Origin: Heliocidaris erythrogramma | Taxonomy: Eukaryota > Echinodermata > Echinoidea > Camarodonta > Echinometridae | Direction of reading: 5' to 3' | Assembly (NCBI GenBank): GCA_025617745.1 | Contig: CM046871.1 | Location: 30,024,433-30,088,432 of the forward strand | DNA: 64,000 nucleotides | In this document: piece by piece, positions 1-11,060 of the stretch | Position numbering within the stretch: the stretch's first letter is position 1 | Layout of the letters: every line of letters begins with the position of its first letter | Program-made: the position numbers and the translations under genes | The notes under the pieces: model-generated | What the model was told of the DNA's origin: nothing | The model's input: only the letters and a program-made list of their open reading frames with translations | Database searches by the model: none

Positions 1-759
1 GTTAATTGGATGACAGCAAATAAGCTTAGCTTACATATTGGTAAAACCGAAAGTATTTTGTTTTGTTCGCGGGGTAGGCTGAAGTATACTGATGATTTCA
101 TTATAAGTTATAACAATCAACTCATTAAGAGACAGGATTCTGTGAAGTATTTAGGACTAAATATAGCTAGTGATCTTTCTTGCTCAAGTTTGGTTGACAG
201 TATTGTCAAAAAAGCTAATGCTCGTCTAAAATTCTTGTATCGTTATCAAAATTGCATGAACTTAAAATCAAGACGCATTTTAAGTTTTTCCTTAATACAA
301 TGTTTATTTGATTATGCTAATGCGGCATGGTACTGCAGTCTAGGCAAGGTGGATCAAAACAAGTTAAAAATAATTCAAAATAAGATTGTAAGATTTATCA
401 ATCACTTACCACCAAGAACACACATTGGGAAGAGTGAACTTGAAACAGCTGGTCTTCTTCATGTAAACCTTAGATCACAACAACTTTTAATTCACCATGT
501 ACATAAGATTTTTTACTCTAATGCAGATCACTATATTTCAAATAATTTTACTCGCTCTTCAAGTGTTCATAGGCATGACACTAGAAATAGTCAATTTAAT
601 TTCGTAGTGCCTAAGCGGAAAGGTAAAATTGGAAATTCTTTTTATTTTAACGGTATTCTTTTCTGGAATTCCCTCCCAAATCATGTTAAGTCAGTTAAGA
701 ATTTTTTACATTTTAAAAGGGTATTGAAGCATCATTTGAAAAATGTGTCTACTCCATAA
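1..759 (+). CDS. LINE reverse transcriptase ORF, C-terminal part (partial)
   Basis: The frame is open from base 1 and ends at a TAA at 757-759. The peptide is the region after the RT palm and thumb: it begins just before the NKLSLHIGKTE segment that follows the catalytic block in the longer copy, and includes KYLGLNI, the motif of RT block 7 in this LINE class. Unlike the two other copies here it lacks the extra T in the T-run near its end, so it keeps a longer C-terminus ending KNVSTP. This is probably the ancestral reading frame. The Met at position 10 is internal, not a start. The catalytic residues lie upstream of the window, so activity cannot be judged. Confidence 0.85.
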   Translation, partial: VNWMTANKLSLHIGKTESILFCSRGRLKYTDDFIISYNNQLIKRQDSVKYLGLNIASDLSCSSLVDSIVKKANARLKFLYRYQNCMNLKSRRILSFSLIQCLFDYANAAWYCSLGKVDQNKLKIIQNKIVRFINHLPPRTHIGKSELETAGLLHVNLRSQQLLIHHVHKIFYSNADHYISNNFTRSSSVHRHDTRNSQFNFVVPKRKGKIGNSFYFNGILFWNSLPNHVKSVKNFLHFKRVLKHHLKNVSTP

Positions 760-1165
760 CTATATTTCTCCTCTCCTTTTTGTAGCTCAGATGGTTTTTT
801 CCTATATTATTTGACTTATGTAACCAACGTTTATTATTGATAGTTTCATTATGATTTTCTGTATATAGTTTTTTCCGTTGAGTAAGTCTTGTTTTCACAT
901 TTATGTAATCTTCGCCTACTTTATAAAAAATGTTATGTTTTATTTTGCTACTTTTAATTAGTACATTCTTATTACTTGTCGTACGTGTACGATAGTCTTG
1001 TAGCCGTACTAATGTGTTTTCTTAGTGTATTTTTAATCAGTTATTTAGGTAAGGACCCCATTGGAAATAAGCCATTTCGGCTTTCATGGGCTATCCTGTC
1101 ATGGTACCTGGTTATGCTTGTATTGCAATATACCTGACGAATAAAATCAAATCAAATCAAATCAA
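1..1165 (+). mobile_element. LINE (non-LTR retrotransposon) copy 1, 3' part
   Basis: The window opens inside a LINE. Base 1 onward matches the copy at about 5176 onward almost base for base, through the end of the reverse transcriptase ORF and a roughly 400-bp 3' UTR. It ends in AATAAA followed by a short (TCAAA)n run, the microsatellite type of 3' tail seen in CR1/L2/Jockey-like LINEs. The 5' part lies outside the window. Confidence 0.9.
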
Positions 1166-2001
1166 ATTTAAATTCAGCTGTTGCACAGTAATTGCACAAT
1201 AATTGCACAAGATTCCAATGTATCAAAACTTTGGTCACAATCGGCAAAGTGAGATTTTGCCACGAACTTTTCCAACACTGCTGCATATTAGATACTAGAT
1301 ATCAGAGATATGATTTGATTTGATATACATATGTATTCATACACATATATGCATCATCATAATTGTATAGATCATCAGTTACAAAATATAATCAATTAAA
1401 AGTTATATACATACATGAATTGATCGTCGTAAGCTGTAAGAGCTTAATTTGATGGAGACTTCCAAACATAACGTGACTAATCAATTATATACATAAGCAT
1501 TCAAAAATATTTAAATGATGCAAATTTACTGCGAGAATTAGAATAACATGATATAGAAATAGAGTGATAAAGAGAAAATTGGGGGAGAGAGGGGTGAATG
1601 GTCAGAGAGAATCATGGAGAGAAGATAGAGGTAGGAGATCACAGAAAACCAGGTTCTTACTTTTCGATAAGCAATCCTGCCCGCAGGAGGTACTGGGTTA
1701 ATGTAACTTTTTAAACTGTATAACATGTCAGCTTATACAGAAACGATGAACACACTGTGATTTCAATTGCAAAACAAGTAATTTCGGGGGGGGGGGGGGT
1801 GATGAAGCAGAAGCAATGACGAGAATGGACAGTTAACATTCAAAATATGCCATATTTGACGCTCATCGCCTCCAGTTGAAAGAAGTTCCGCCACCCCTGT
1901 TCCTTCCCCTAACCATTTTCACAGTGGTCACAAATATCGGTTTGGTTACTTTGTCTATTCTGGAAGCAAGAACCATTGTCCCTGTCTGAGGGTTTTCTTT
2001 T
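1166..2001. other. No gene seen; AT-rich spacer with a poly-G tract
   Basis: No convincing ORF or RNA gene. A G14 run lies at 1786-1799, one of many long poly-G/C tracts in this window. Confidence 0.6.
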
Positions 2002-2985
2002 TCAACAAAACTTGAGTTTTCTCTTGATGATATCCCTTGCTTCTTTAGTCGTTACCAAGTACAGCAAAGGTTGCAACCATCCACAATTTGCACCTGTCCC
2101 ATAGTCGATAATTTGTCTGACAGAGTCAGGAAGTAAGACATAAAATGCTCAAATAATCCAGGAGATATAAAAGGAAAATGTAAGGAGTACGATGGAAACT
2201 ACACCCCTGTTCCTACGCAGCCCGCCGTTGGGAGGGTTGTTCCTAAGGACTGCTTCATGGACCTCTGAAGAATGGGATGACCTAGGTATGTCATGGTTTC
2301 TTGCGAACTCGACGAGGCGCGATTGTCGATAGGCCAAGCGAATTATAGCGGCATTGACAACGGTTGTTATTCCACAAGCTATACCGATCAGGCTTGCGAT
2401 ATGAATTTCGTTCAGTTTCCTAAAAAGCGTTAATTTCTTAAGGTCAAAAGTATCCGTAATACTGCATCTGCTCTTGAAGGTATCTCTGAAGTTTGGGACA
2501 GTCAGGTACTGAGTGCAAGTGAGGCATGATACGCAGAAAATGACGATGAGTACATTCTTGATTCTTTTAGTGGTAACAAAGATATGGTAGCGCAAAGGGT
2601 ATGAGAGAAAGACGTACTTCTCCAAGCTAAGTAGACTAATGGTGAACATGACTGTCGAAAGACATGTTAATGCGGCATAGAGGATGACCATATACAAAAA
2701 GGTGCACGTGTAAATGTCGCTAATTGTAAGCAAGACTAAATCCCATGTGCTCCAGGAGACACTCAATGCAATGCTAAAGCAAAAGAAGACACGATACAGA
2801 AGTTTGGTGGTGTCCTCGACTTGTTGTTGGAGTCGGAGCACAAGGAGCACGAACAGATTTGCAGCTAGAGATAAAACGATGTTTAATGAGAGTAAGAAAA
2901 TGTAAAGGAGAGAACCCTGCAGCTCTTTGGAATCACTGTCCGTGGCATTCATCCTGTATAAGAATCGAACAAAATCGCCGGACAT
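2002..2985 (-). pseudogene. Rhodopsin-like GPCR pseudogene with one nonsense codon
   Basis: An intronless seven-helix receptor paralogous to those at 11061 and 18538. Reading from 2985 the frame is open to a TGA at 2149-2151 in TM6, exactly where the paralogs have Trp (WMVWAFYGF there, WII-stop-AFYVL here). A TGG to TGA change explains it. The same frame continues without further breaks through the C-terminal QPLLY and KEARDIIKRK segment to a natural stop at 2002-2004. The start matching the paralogs is the internal Met of MNAT (ATG at 2950-2952). Visible features are the NAT glycosylation site, an EKY in place of DRY after TM3, and the PLRYH of intracellular loop 2. A single clean lesion suggests recent inactivation, a segregating null allele or a base-call error. 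Confidence 0.88.
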
Positions 2986-4158
2986 GGAAGGAGGATATTC
3001 GAATGTGTATCTAGTATGTTACAGTCTATGACGGAGTAGTCTGTAGATTAAGATGTCAGTTGATGTCATAAGAAATATCCAAACCGGTGATATAGCCCAA
3101 GAGAGGGACTTACAATTCTGAGCTTTTTAAAAGATTCGTCTCAATGGTAAACCTCGCCAACATACATGTCCAAGAGAAGGCACCAGTCATCTGTAATTTC
3201 TCTCAAGGATCCCATATGCGCATAAGCTTCATTATAATGAAACTTTACACACTACTTGGGATCCAAACTATAATGGAGGCAATTAAATGATTTAAGATGA
3301 TAATTAGGTCAGTATCTGACACACTAATGTTATTTTCAGCATTTATATTTGACTAAGCAATTGGCAAAATTCAGAAAAAACATAATTACGCTAGAGACTT
3401 TTCGCTGATAATCACGTATCTGCCATCCAAACCGTCAGATGTCCGTCCTGTATTCACGACTGTCACGTTCCTATTCTCTCTTTCGGTTTTTCTTTTGGCC
3501 TTTTTTAAAATCTCCTTGTCGGTCCCTCTATTTCGCTCTTCTCTCTCTCTCTCGCTCTATGATTTTCACGCATTCTAACTGACAGAAGGTGTTATAATCG
3601 TTGCTTTCCTTCAGCTTTCCTATATGGGTTTATTTTCAGATAATGTTGACGTAATAATCATCACAAGACTGACAAGTATATGTCAACTGATGTTTGCACA
3701 TCATTTAAAGACCAGTAGCAGGATCAAAGAAGAGGATCATATGACTATTAATGACGTAGTATGCTGATAGAAGGTGACGTTGGTTCTGAGATGAATACGC
3801 AAAGGCGGTATACACCCCATGAGTATGCTATGGAACACATGAAAGCACACCATCACCAAGAAGTCCAATATGATATGTAATTATTATCCATTTCATATTT
3901 AAACAGGATAGAACAATTGGCACAAGGCTGTTTTAGCCTTGTGGTCCTGAAACTTATTCAGTCATATGGTGAACATAGTAAAAAAAAAATTAAACAATAA
4001 ATACTGTATGCATACAGAAAAAATACTGTTTTACAGCAGTAAGCAATATCCATGATCATGCAGCTTGAACATAGATACATATATATGAACTTAGAAGTGG
4101 GACAAAAGGAGCACAGAAATGTTTATTCAGAAAGTCTGAATTAAAAAACTTTAGAACT

Positions 4159-6333
4159 TAAACAAACAAAAGAATATTAAAGAGAATGTTATTAATATCC
4201 AAGGGGAGTTATGTCATGATAATATGAGGATAGCGAACGAATTTAACAATTATTTCACAACTGTGGCAGAAAAATTAGCTAGTAATCTGCCAGATAGCAA
4301 CGCAAATGAATTTGGAACGGACAGTGTTAAATTACAAAAATTATACGACACTAAGGGTGTGTCGAAAGGTTCTTTTCTTTTTTCTCCTGTCAAAGAAAAG
4401 TTTGTTTTAGATGAATTAAATAAGTTGAAAATATCAAAAAGTACCGGGCTTGACTTGGTACCTGCCAGATTTTTGAAGGATGGAGCTAAATATTTGTATA
4501 AACCTTTAACTTACATTGTTAACTTATCTATCTCAACTTCCACCTTCCCTGATGAAATGAAAATTACAAAAGTAACACCCCTTTATAAAAAGAAAGATAA
4601 AACTAATGTTAGCAATTATAGACCGATTAGCGTTTTAAGTATAGTCTCGAAGGTCCTAGAGGAATGTGTGTATGCCCAGTTAGAGAACTACTTTCAAGAA
4701 AACAAAATAATATACGAATTTCAATCTGGTTTTAGAAATGGTTATTCCACTGCAACTTGTCTTATTCACCTGTTAGATTTTGTCAGGAACGAAATTTCCC
4801 AAGGACGTTTTGTCGGGATGGTTCTTCTTGACTTGCAGAAAGCCTTCGATACCGTTAACCATAATATACTGTTAAGTAAATTAGAAGTAATGGGTTTAAA
4901 TTCTGCATGTGTGCAATGGTTTAGGTCTTACTTGACCAATCGTCATCAAGTTGTCTCGTTGCAAAATGTACTCTCCGATTCTATGCCCATAAGATGCGGA
5001 GTTCCCCAGGGGAGCATATTAGGTCCTATTCTTTTCATGTGCTACATTAATGATATGTGTGTATGTGTCAACGACAGTAAATTACTTTTATATGCGTATG
5101 ATAGTGTGTTACTATATTTTGGTACTGATCCTAAGTTGATCGGGGAAAAACTTAGCTTAGAATTATCAAACTGTGTTAATTGGATGACAGCAAATAAGCT
5201 TAGCTTACATATTGGTAAAACTGAGAGTATTTTGTTTTGTTCGCGGGGTAGGCTGAAGTATATTGATGATTTCAATATAAGTTATAACAATCAACTCATT
5301 AAGAGACAGGATTCTGTGAAGTATTTAGGGCTAAATATAGCTAGTGATCTTTCTTGCTCAAGTTCGGTTGACAGTTTTGTCAAAAAAGCTAATGCTCGTC
5401 TAAAATTCTTGTATCGTTATCAAAATTGCATGAACATAAAATCAAGACGCATTTTAAGTTTTTCCTTAATACAATGTTTATTTGATTATGCTAATGCGGC
5501 ATTATACTGCAGTCTAGGCAAGGTGGATCAAAACAAGTTAAAAATAATTCAAAATAAGATTGTAAGATTTATCAATCACTTACCACCAAGAACACACATT
5601 GGGAAGAGTGAACTTGAAATAGCTGGTCTTCTTCATGTAAACCTTAGATCACAACAACTTTTAATTCACCATGTACATAAGATTTTTTACTCTAATGCAG
5701 ATCACTATATTTCAAATAATTTTACTCGCTCTTCAAGTGTTCATGGGCATGACACTAGAAATAGTCAGTTTAATTTCGTAGTGCCTAAGCGGAAAGGTAA
5801 AATTGGAAATTCCTTTTATTTTAACGGTATTCTTTTCTGGAATTCCCTCCCAAATCATGTTAAGTCAGTTAAGAATTTTTTTACATTTTAAAAGGGTATT
5901 GAAGCATCATCTGAAAAATGTGTCTACTCCATAACTATATTTCTCCTCTCCTTTTTGTAGCTCAGATGGTTTTTTCCTATATTATATGACTTATGTAACC
6001 AACGTTTATTATCGATAGTTTCATTATGATTTTCTGTATATAGTTTTTTTCCGTTGAGTAAGTCTTGTTTTCACATTTATGTAATCTTCGCCTACTTTAT
6101 AAAAATGCTTTGTTTTATTTTGCTACTTTAGTACATTCTTATTACTTGTCGTACGTGTACGATAGTCTTGTAGCCGTAATAATATGTTTTCTTAGTGTAT
6201 TTTTTAATCAGTTATTTAGGTAAGGACCATATTGGAAATAAGCCATTTCGGCTTTCATGGGCTATCCTGTCATGGTACCTGGTTATGTTTGTATTGCAAT
6301 ATACCTGACAAATAAAATCAAATGAAATCAAAT
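4159..6333 (+). mobile_element. LINE copy 2, 5'-truncated insertion
   Basis: Unit 2 keeps the empty site at about 15742-15750. The left flank ends at GAACT (4158) and the right flank resumes at CTGTCCAG (6334), with at most a 2-bp CT target duplication. The insert is about 2.17 kb: truncated inside the region before the RT domain, then the RT ORF, 3' UTR, AATAAA and a short TCAAAT-type tail. Same family as copy 1. Confidence 0.93.
4161..5891 (+). pseudogene. LINE reverse transcriptase ORF with altered catalytic motif
   Basis: Non-LTR reverse transcriptase lacking its endonuclease. The frame is open from the insertion boundary; the Met at 4224 is internal, because in-frame upstream codons read as normal LINE sequence. 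RT blocks are clear: TPLYKKKDKTNVSNYRPISV, FRNGYSTATCL, LLDLQKAFDTVNH (first catalytic Asp present) and GVPQGSILGPILF. The YADD box reads YAYD (codons 5091-5102), so the first of the paired catalytic Asp is Tyr, which should abolish polymerase activity. An extra T in a T-run near 5880 shifts the frame so the protein ends NFFTF instead of the longer tail of copy 1. Family assignment to the CR1/Jockey group is inference from motifs. Confidence 0.88.
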
Positions 6334-7948
6334 CTGTCCAGACCATAAATAACTATATTTCAACATGAATCAGAGTAATGTTAGGTTCCAGTGCTGTTTT
6401 GAAAGGAGGATACAGTATAAAGAGCTGAGTATAAAATATGTGTATAGTATACAGTTAATGGACTTCTATGTTCCGACCATATCTGCAGAATTATGACAAG
6501 CCTATATTTCAGATTTCAGATTCAGATTTCAGATTTAGATTTTATTTCATTACACTTTCATTTTTCAAAGGACATGTATATAACAATATGTATTATGCAA
6601 TCAACAAAATTGACAACACAACTTTTGTTCGCGGGGTAGGCTGAAGTATACTGATGATTTCAATATAAGTTATAACAATCAACTCATTAAGAGACAGGAT
6701 TCTGTGAAGTATTTAGGGCTAAATATAGCTAGTGATCTTTCTTGCTCAAGTTCGGTTGACAGTTTTGTCAAAAAAGCTAATGCTCGTCTAAAATTCTTGT
6801 ATCGTTATCAAAATTGCATGAACTTAAAATCAAGACGCATTTTAAGTTTTTCCTTAATACAATGTTTATTTGATTATGCTAATGCGGCATTATACTGCAG
6901 TCTAGGCAAGGTGGATCAAAACAAGTTAAAAATAATTCAAAATAAGATTGTAAGATTTATCAATCACTTACCACCAAGAACACACATTGAGAAGAGTGAA
7001 CTTGAAATAGCTGGTCTTCTTCATGTAAACCTTAGATCACAACAACTTTTAATTCACCATGTACATAAGATTTTTTACTCTAATGCAGATCACTATATTT
7101 CAAATAATTTTACTCGCTCTTCAAGTGTTCATGGGCATGACACTAGAAATAGTCAATTTAATTTCGTAGTGCCTAAGCGGAAAGGTAAAATTGGAAATTC
7201 CTTTTATTTTAACGGTATTCTTTTCTGGAATTCCCTCCCAAATCATGTTAAGTCAGTTAAGAATTTTTTTACATTTTAAAAGGGTATTGAAGCATCATCT
7301 GAAAAATGTGTCTACTCCATAACTATATTTCTCCTCTCCTTTTTGTAGCTCAGATGGTTTTTTCCTATATTATATGACTTATGTAACCAACGTTTATTAT
7401 CGATAGTTTCATTATGATTTTCTGTATATATTTTTTTTCCGTTGAGTAAGTCTTGTACATTCTTATTACTTGTCGTACGTGTACGATAGTCTTGTAGCCG
7501 TACTAATGTGTTTTCTTAGTGTATTTTTTAATCAGTTATTTAGGTAAGGACCCCATTGGAAATAAGCCATTTCGGCTTTCATGGGCTATCCTGTCATGGT
7601 ACCTGGTTATGTTTGTATTGCAATATACCTGACGAATAAAATCAAATGAAATCAAATCTGTCCAGACCATAAATAACTATATTTCAACATGAATCAGAGT
7701 AATATTAGGTTCCAGTGCTGTTTTGAAAGGCGGATACAGTATAAAGAGCTGAGTATAAAATATGTGTATAGTATACAGTTAATGGACTTCTATGTTCCGA
7801 CCATATCTGCAGAATTATGACAAGCCTATATTTCAGATTTCAGATTCAGATTTCAGATTTAGATTTTATTTCATTACACTTTCATTTTTCAAAGTACATG
7901 TATATAACAATATGTATTATGCAATCAACAATATTGACAACACAACTT
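5238..7948 (+). repeat. Local tandem duplication of LINE 3' end plus flank
   Basis: Bases about 5238-6625 (LINE 3' part and 290 bp of downstream spacer) recur as 6626-7948. The offset is 1388 bp at the 5' side and 1324 bp at the 3' side because the second copy lacks about 65 bp of the 3' UTR. The junction is at CACAACT joined to TTTGTTCGCGG. It includes host spacer on the 3' side, so it arose by DNA duplication after the LINE inserted. Confidence 0.9.
6626..7279 (+). pseudogene. Duplicated LINE RT C-terminal fragment (copy 3)
   Basis: Open from the duplication junction at 6626 to the stop at 7277-7279. It carries only the post-palm region of the RT from the CSRGRLKY segment on, and shares the T-run frameshift of copy 2, ending NFFTF. 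It has no start codon of its own and no catalytic residues. It exists because of the local tandem duplication, not a separate retrotransposition. Confidence 0.88.
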
Positions 7949-8290
7949 AGTGCAGAAACGTTTTTGATCATTACAAGCAAAATAATGTGCATTAAAGTTT
8001 GAGTTGTAAGAAAAAAATTAAGAGTAACTATATGCTTTAACCTTAAGCATAACATTAATGGAAGTACATGTAAATCAAATCAATTGCCATCATCAGTCCT
8101 GTAATTACGTCAATAAGACGACAACTTGCACCAACGCAAGACGTCAAGAGGACGTCTTATTTTGACGTCATCTCTACGTCTTGTACACTGTAAAAACTAA
8201 AGTGCTACTTTTAGGGGCATGTATAGTGACTGCACCTGAAATGCTGTTTATAGCACTTGTAGTGTGCTAATTTACCAGCAAAAAAAAAAT

Positions 8291-8358
8291 GTGACCGTGG
8301 CGAGCCTCGAACCAGGTTCCGCTGATTGAGAGGCGCTGACGTTACCGATGGACTAACG
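8291..8358 (-). other. tRNA-like module (Pol III box A/B-like), minus strand
   Basis: On the minus strand a box-A-like TAGTCCATCGG (8345-8355) is followed by a box-B-like GGTTCGAGGCTC (8302-8313) at tRNA-like spacing. No good cloverleaf, so not a functional tRNA gene. Confidence 0.55.
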
Positions 8359-8465
8359 AATGCTTCTTGCAATCCAGTTTAGTCATGGGAGTGAAGTAGA
8401 TAACATGAACTATGTGGTGTCGTAAATTCACTATGTAACAATATGATCTGCTCTAAATCGTACAA

Positions 8466-8526
8466 TGTGAGTTAGTCTAGCGGTAATGCCAGCAATTCTC
8501 GATCAGCGGACCCTGGTTCGAAGCTC
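8466..8526 (+). other. tRNA-like module (Pol III box A/B-like), plus strand
   Basis: TAGTCTAGCGG (8473-8483) fits the box A consensus TRGYNNARNGG fully, and GGTTCGAAGCT (8515-8525) is close to box B. It aligns with the reverse complement of the module at 8291-8358 over about 55 bases. Confidence 0.6.
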
Positions 8527-8838
8527 CCCCAAATAATTTTTTTTAATGAATGTTTAGCAGTTTAAGGAGCCGGTCCAGCTCCCGTGAAAGTGCTGAAATA
8601 GCACGCTGTGTGCATTCAATAGCACTCTGAGTGCAGTCCCTATGCATGCCCTCAAAAAGTGTTATATACAGCACTTGAGTTTTTACAGTGTATACAGATG
8701 ACGTCAAAATAAGTCGTCCTCTTGAAGTCTTGCGTTGGTGCAAGTTGTCGTCTTATTGACGTAATTACAGGACGTAAAAAAGACGAAAACCACGACGTAA
8801 ATATCACGTAATTTTTACCACTTTCTGCTATCAGGGTA

Positions 8839-9200
8839 GTCACGCGTTATAACGGTCCTTATGATTAAGTGGTCCTTTTGAATAGTGGTTCCTATGACTA
8901 GCGAGGTTACCCCTTTAAAGATGGTCAGTGAATACAGAATTATCTCCCTCCCCCCCCCTAAAAAAAAATGTGTGACTCTTCGTCGAAGGCTGCGCTGAAT
9001 TTACGAACCGGCACGCGTGCCCTCGGACGCGCGAATGCATAGTGGTCCTTATGAATGGAGGTCCTTATGAATAGCAAGGTAATTTGTCTATGGTTTGCTC
9101 GCTATTTAGAAGGACCGCTATTCATACAAAACCGCTATTCATTTAGTCACGCGTTATGGATAGCGGTCCTTATGACTAGCGAGGTTACCCCGTCCTATGT
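8839..9200. repeat. Degenerate short repeats (AGCGGTCCTTATGA type)
   Basis: The motif GCGGTCCTTATGAATAGCG and its reverse complement recur. A longer segment beginning GTCACGCGTTAT and ending GCGAGGTTACCCC appears twice in direct orientation (about 8842-8914 and 9149-9188). The matching block in unit 2 starts near 15950. Confidence 0.6.
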
Positions 9201-9312
9201 GGCCATGCACTGCTGGTCATATTGTGTTTGAACAAAACCCCTTACATTTCCCTTCTTTAGAGTTGCTTGTTCTTTTTGTCTCTTTGTAGTAATGTCATAA
9301 TATTGATAATAA

Positions 9313-9385
9313 TAATGCTCTTTAGATAATAATAATGATAATAATAATAATTATTATAATTATTATATTAATAACAATAATTATT
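9313..9385. repeat. AAT-rich microsatellite
   Basis: Imperfect AAT/ATT runs, shared with the unit 2 counterpart near 16420-16480. The 9386-10338 stretch that follows has no gene I can support. Confidence 0.7.
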
Positions 9386-10338
9386 ATTACAGTGAAAGGG
9401 TACGGGAAACTGTTAGGTTTGTGATGTAATGCTCTCCTTACGGAAATAACAGTCTCTGTGGGAAATGACAAAATTTGAACATAAGAATAATTGGAAAATA
9501 GACATACATGTAAATGTATCAAAATGTAACAAAATGTAAATTATCAAAACTGAGTCCTTCTTATATTCAAAATGTAACATTATGATTCATAGTTATCAAA
9601 ATCTAATGCTGGTTCCTTCTCTCTAATTGTTGAACTGACGATTTGTAAAACAATTCAAAAATTCTTTGTTGATTTCATAATATATTTATCTACATGTATA
9701 TACAGTGTTAATGAAGAGATAACGTCTTACAGCATCATTTTACATCATTTTATACCATATTCTTCTAGCCTTTCAATTACTCACAGGCCAATACTCCATC
9801 TACAAGTATGCCATCATCTCTTACTCAGGTACATGTACATGCAGTGCATTGCAAGGACTGGATGCATTTACCAATCCTAAAATTAACATGAAATAATAAT
9901 TCTTATTTACTTCACAAGAATTGATAGACTTATTATCTTTATTAAAATTAACGGATACATGTATATCACATACAACTGAAATTGTCATTGCTATACAGAA
10001 AAATACATGCAATTTTCATCTAAGACATACACCAAACTTTTATCTATTTTTCAGACGCAGAACAATCAAATGCTAGCTGCAAAAATGTGCACATTATTTT
10101 GTTGCAATTTACGAGAGAACTTCCTATTCCAACAAAATAAATATCAGTACATCAAATAAACATCAGTATACCAATACACAGCACTTGTTTAAAATGACAA
10201 ATTCTACTAGTATGATTCTCACCAATTCTTTAACAATTTATATTCAAGACACAATCAATAAACACAATCAATAAAATATTGAACAAATCATGAATTTAAA
10301 TCAAGTAAAGTCTGTTCCTGTTTTCCTCCAGTCGAGAA

Positions 10339-10500
10339 CAAAATGCACTTGTGTATCTACTTGCACAGCTCCAACATCAATCCCTGCCTATCATAGCACT
10401 CACCACTGCACAGCAGAACAAAATGCACTTGTGCATCTACTTGCAAAGCTCCAACATCAATCTCTGCCTATCATAGCACTCCCCACTGCACACCCAGTGC
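10339..10500. repeat. 80-bp tandem repeat, 2 copies
   Basis: Unit begins CAAAATGCACTTGTG and recurs at 10339 and 10419. The paralogous site in unit 2 has five copies. Confidence 0.85.
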
Positions 10501-10660
10501 TGACCTGTCCACTCCTCAGAAGAAAGGAGGTGCACTCGTGCCGAACAAATTCAATAGGTCCCCTATAAAGATACCCCGAAAAAGGCGAGAAACCAAATTG
10601 ACCATGACTGGGGGTGCCCCACCTATAATCCTTCTGGCAACATGATGCAAATTCCAGTTT

Positions 10661-11006
10661 ACAACAACAGTAATAACATTCTGTACTTATGTAGCGCCTA
10701 TTACATATACAATATTCCTAAATAAGCGCTTCACAGATATATCATTACTATGGTCATCAGATTCAGGCTCGACCTTACACAATTTATGCACCTTCTCCAC
10801 TCCCTGGGGAGAATTCCAGCCAGGCGCCCTTTCATAGACGCTCATGATGCTGAACAAACCACCGTGATTGTCTCATTCTTCCGGGTACCCATATCTCATA
10901 TAGATGGAGAGCAGCAGTGTAGATTTGTTTAAATACCTTGCTCAAGGACAGTGCTGTGCCGGGGTTCGAACCAAGCAACGTTGCAGTATTTAAACCACTA
11001 GATCAC
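10661..11006 (-). mobile_element. tRNA-derived SINE, minus strand
   Basis: Minus strand: a tRNA-like head with a box-B-like GGTTCGAACCCC, a body, and a 3' end reading GTGAAGCGCTTA...AGGCGCTACATAAGTAC, the conserved tail type of many animal SINEs, followed by a TTATTACTGTTGTTG tail. Duplicated with its host block at 17981-18327. A deletion of about 150 bp near 10998 removes the sequence beyond the head in this copy. Confidence 0.7.
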
Positions 11007-11060
11007 AATAAGTATCTAAATCTAATCAATCTGTATTAACAGAATTTCGATCTGCCAATT

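Larger units (their letters stand above)
8096..8838. mobile_element. Fold-back element with tRNA-like modules, copy 1
   Basis: Inverted arms of about 105 bp (8096-8205 against 8670-8773) match with few mismatches and one 8-bp indel; both contain repeated GACGTC/GACGTA motifs and a CACTGTAAAAACT segment. Further in, two tRNA-like sequences face in opposite directions, so almost the whole element is one imperfect palindrome. The right side has 65 extra bases (to CTATCAGGG) that are also in the other copies. No ORF, so it is non-autonomous. Confidence 0.85.
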
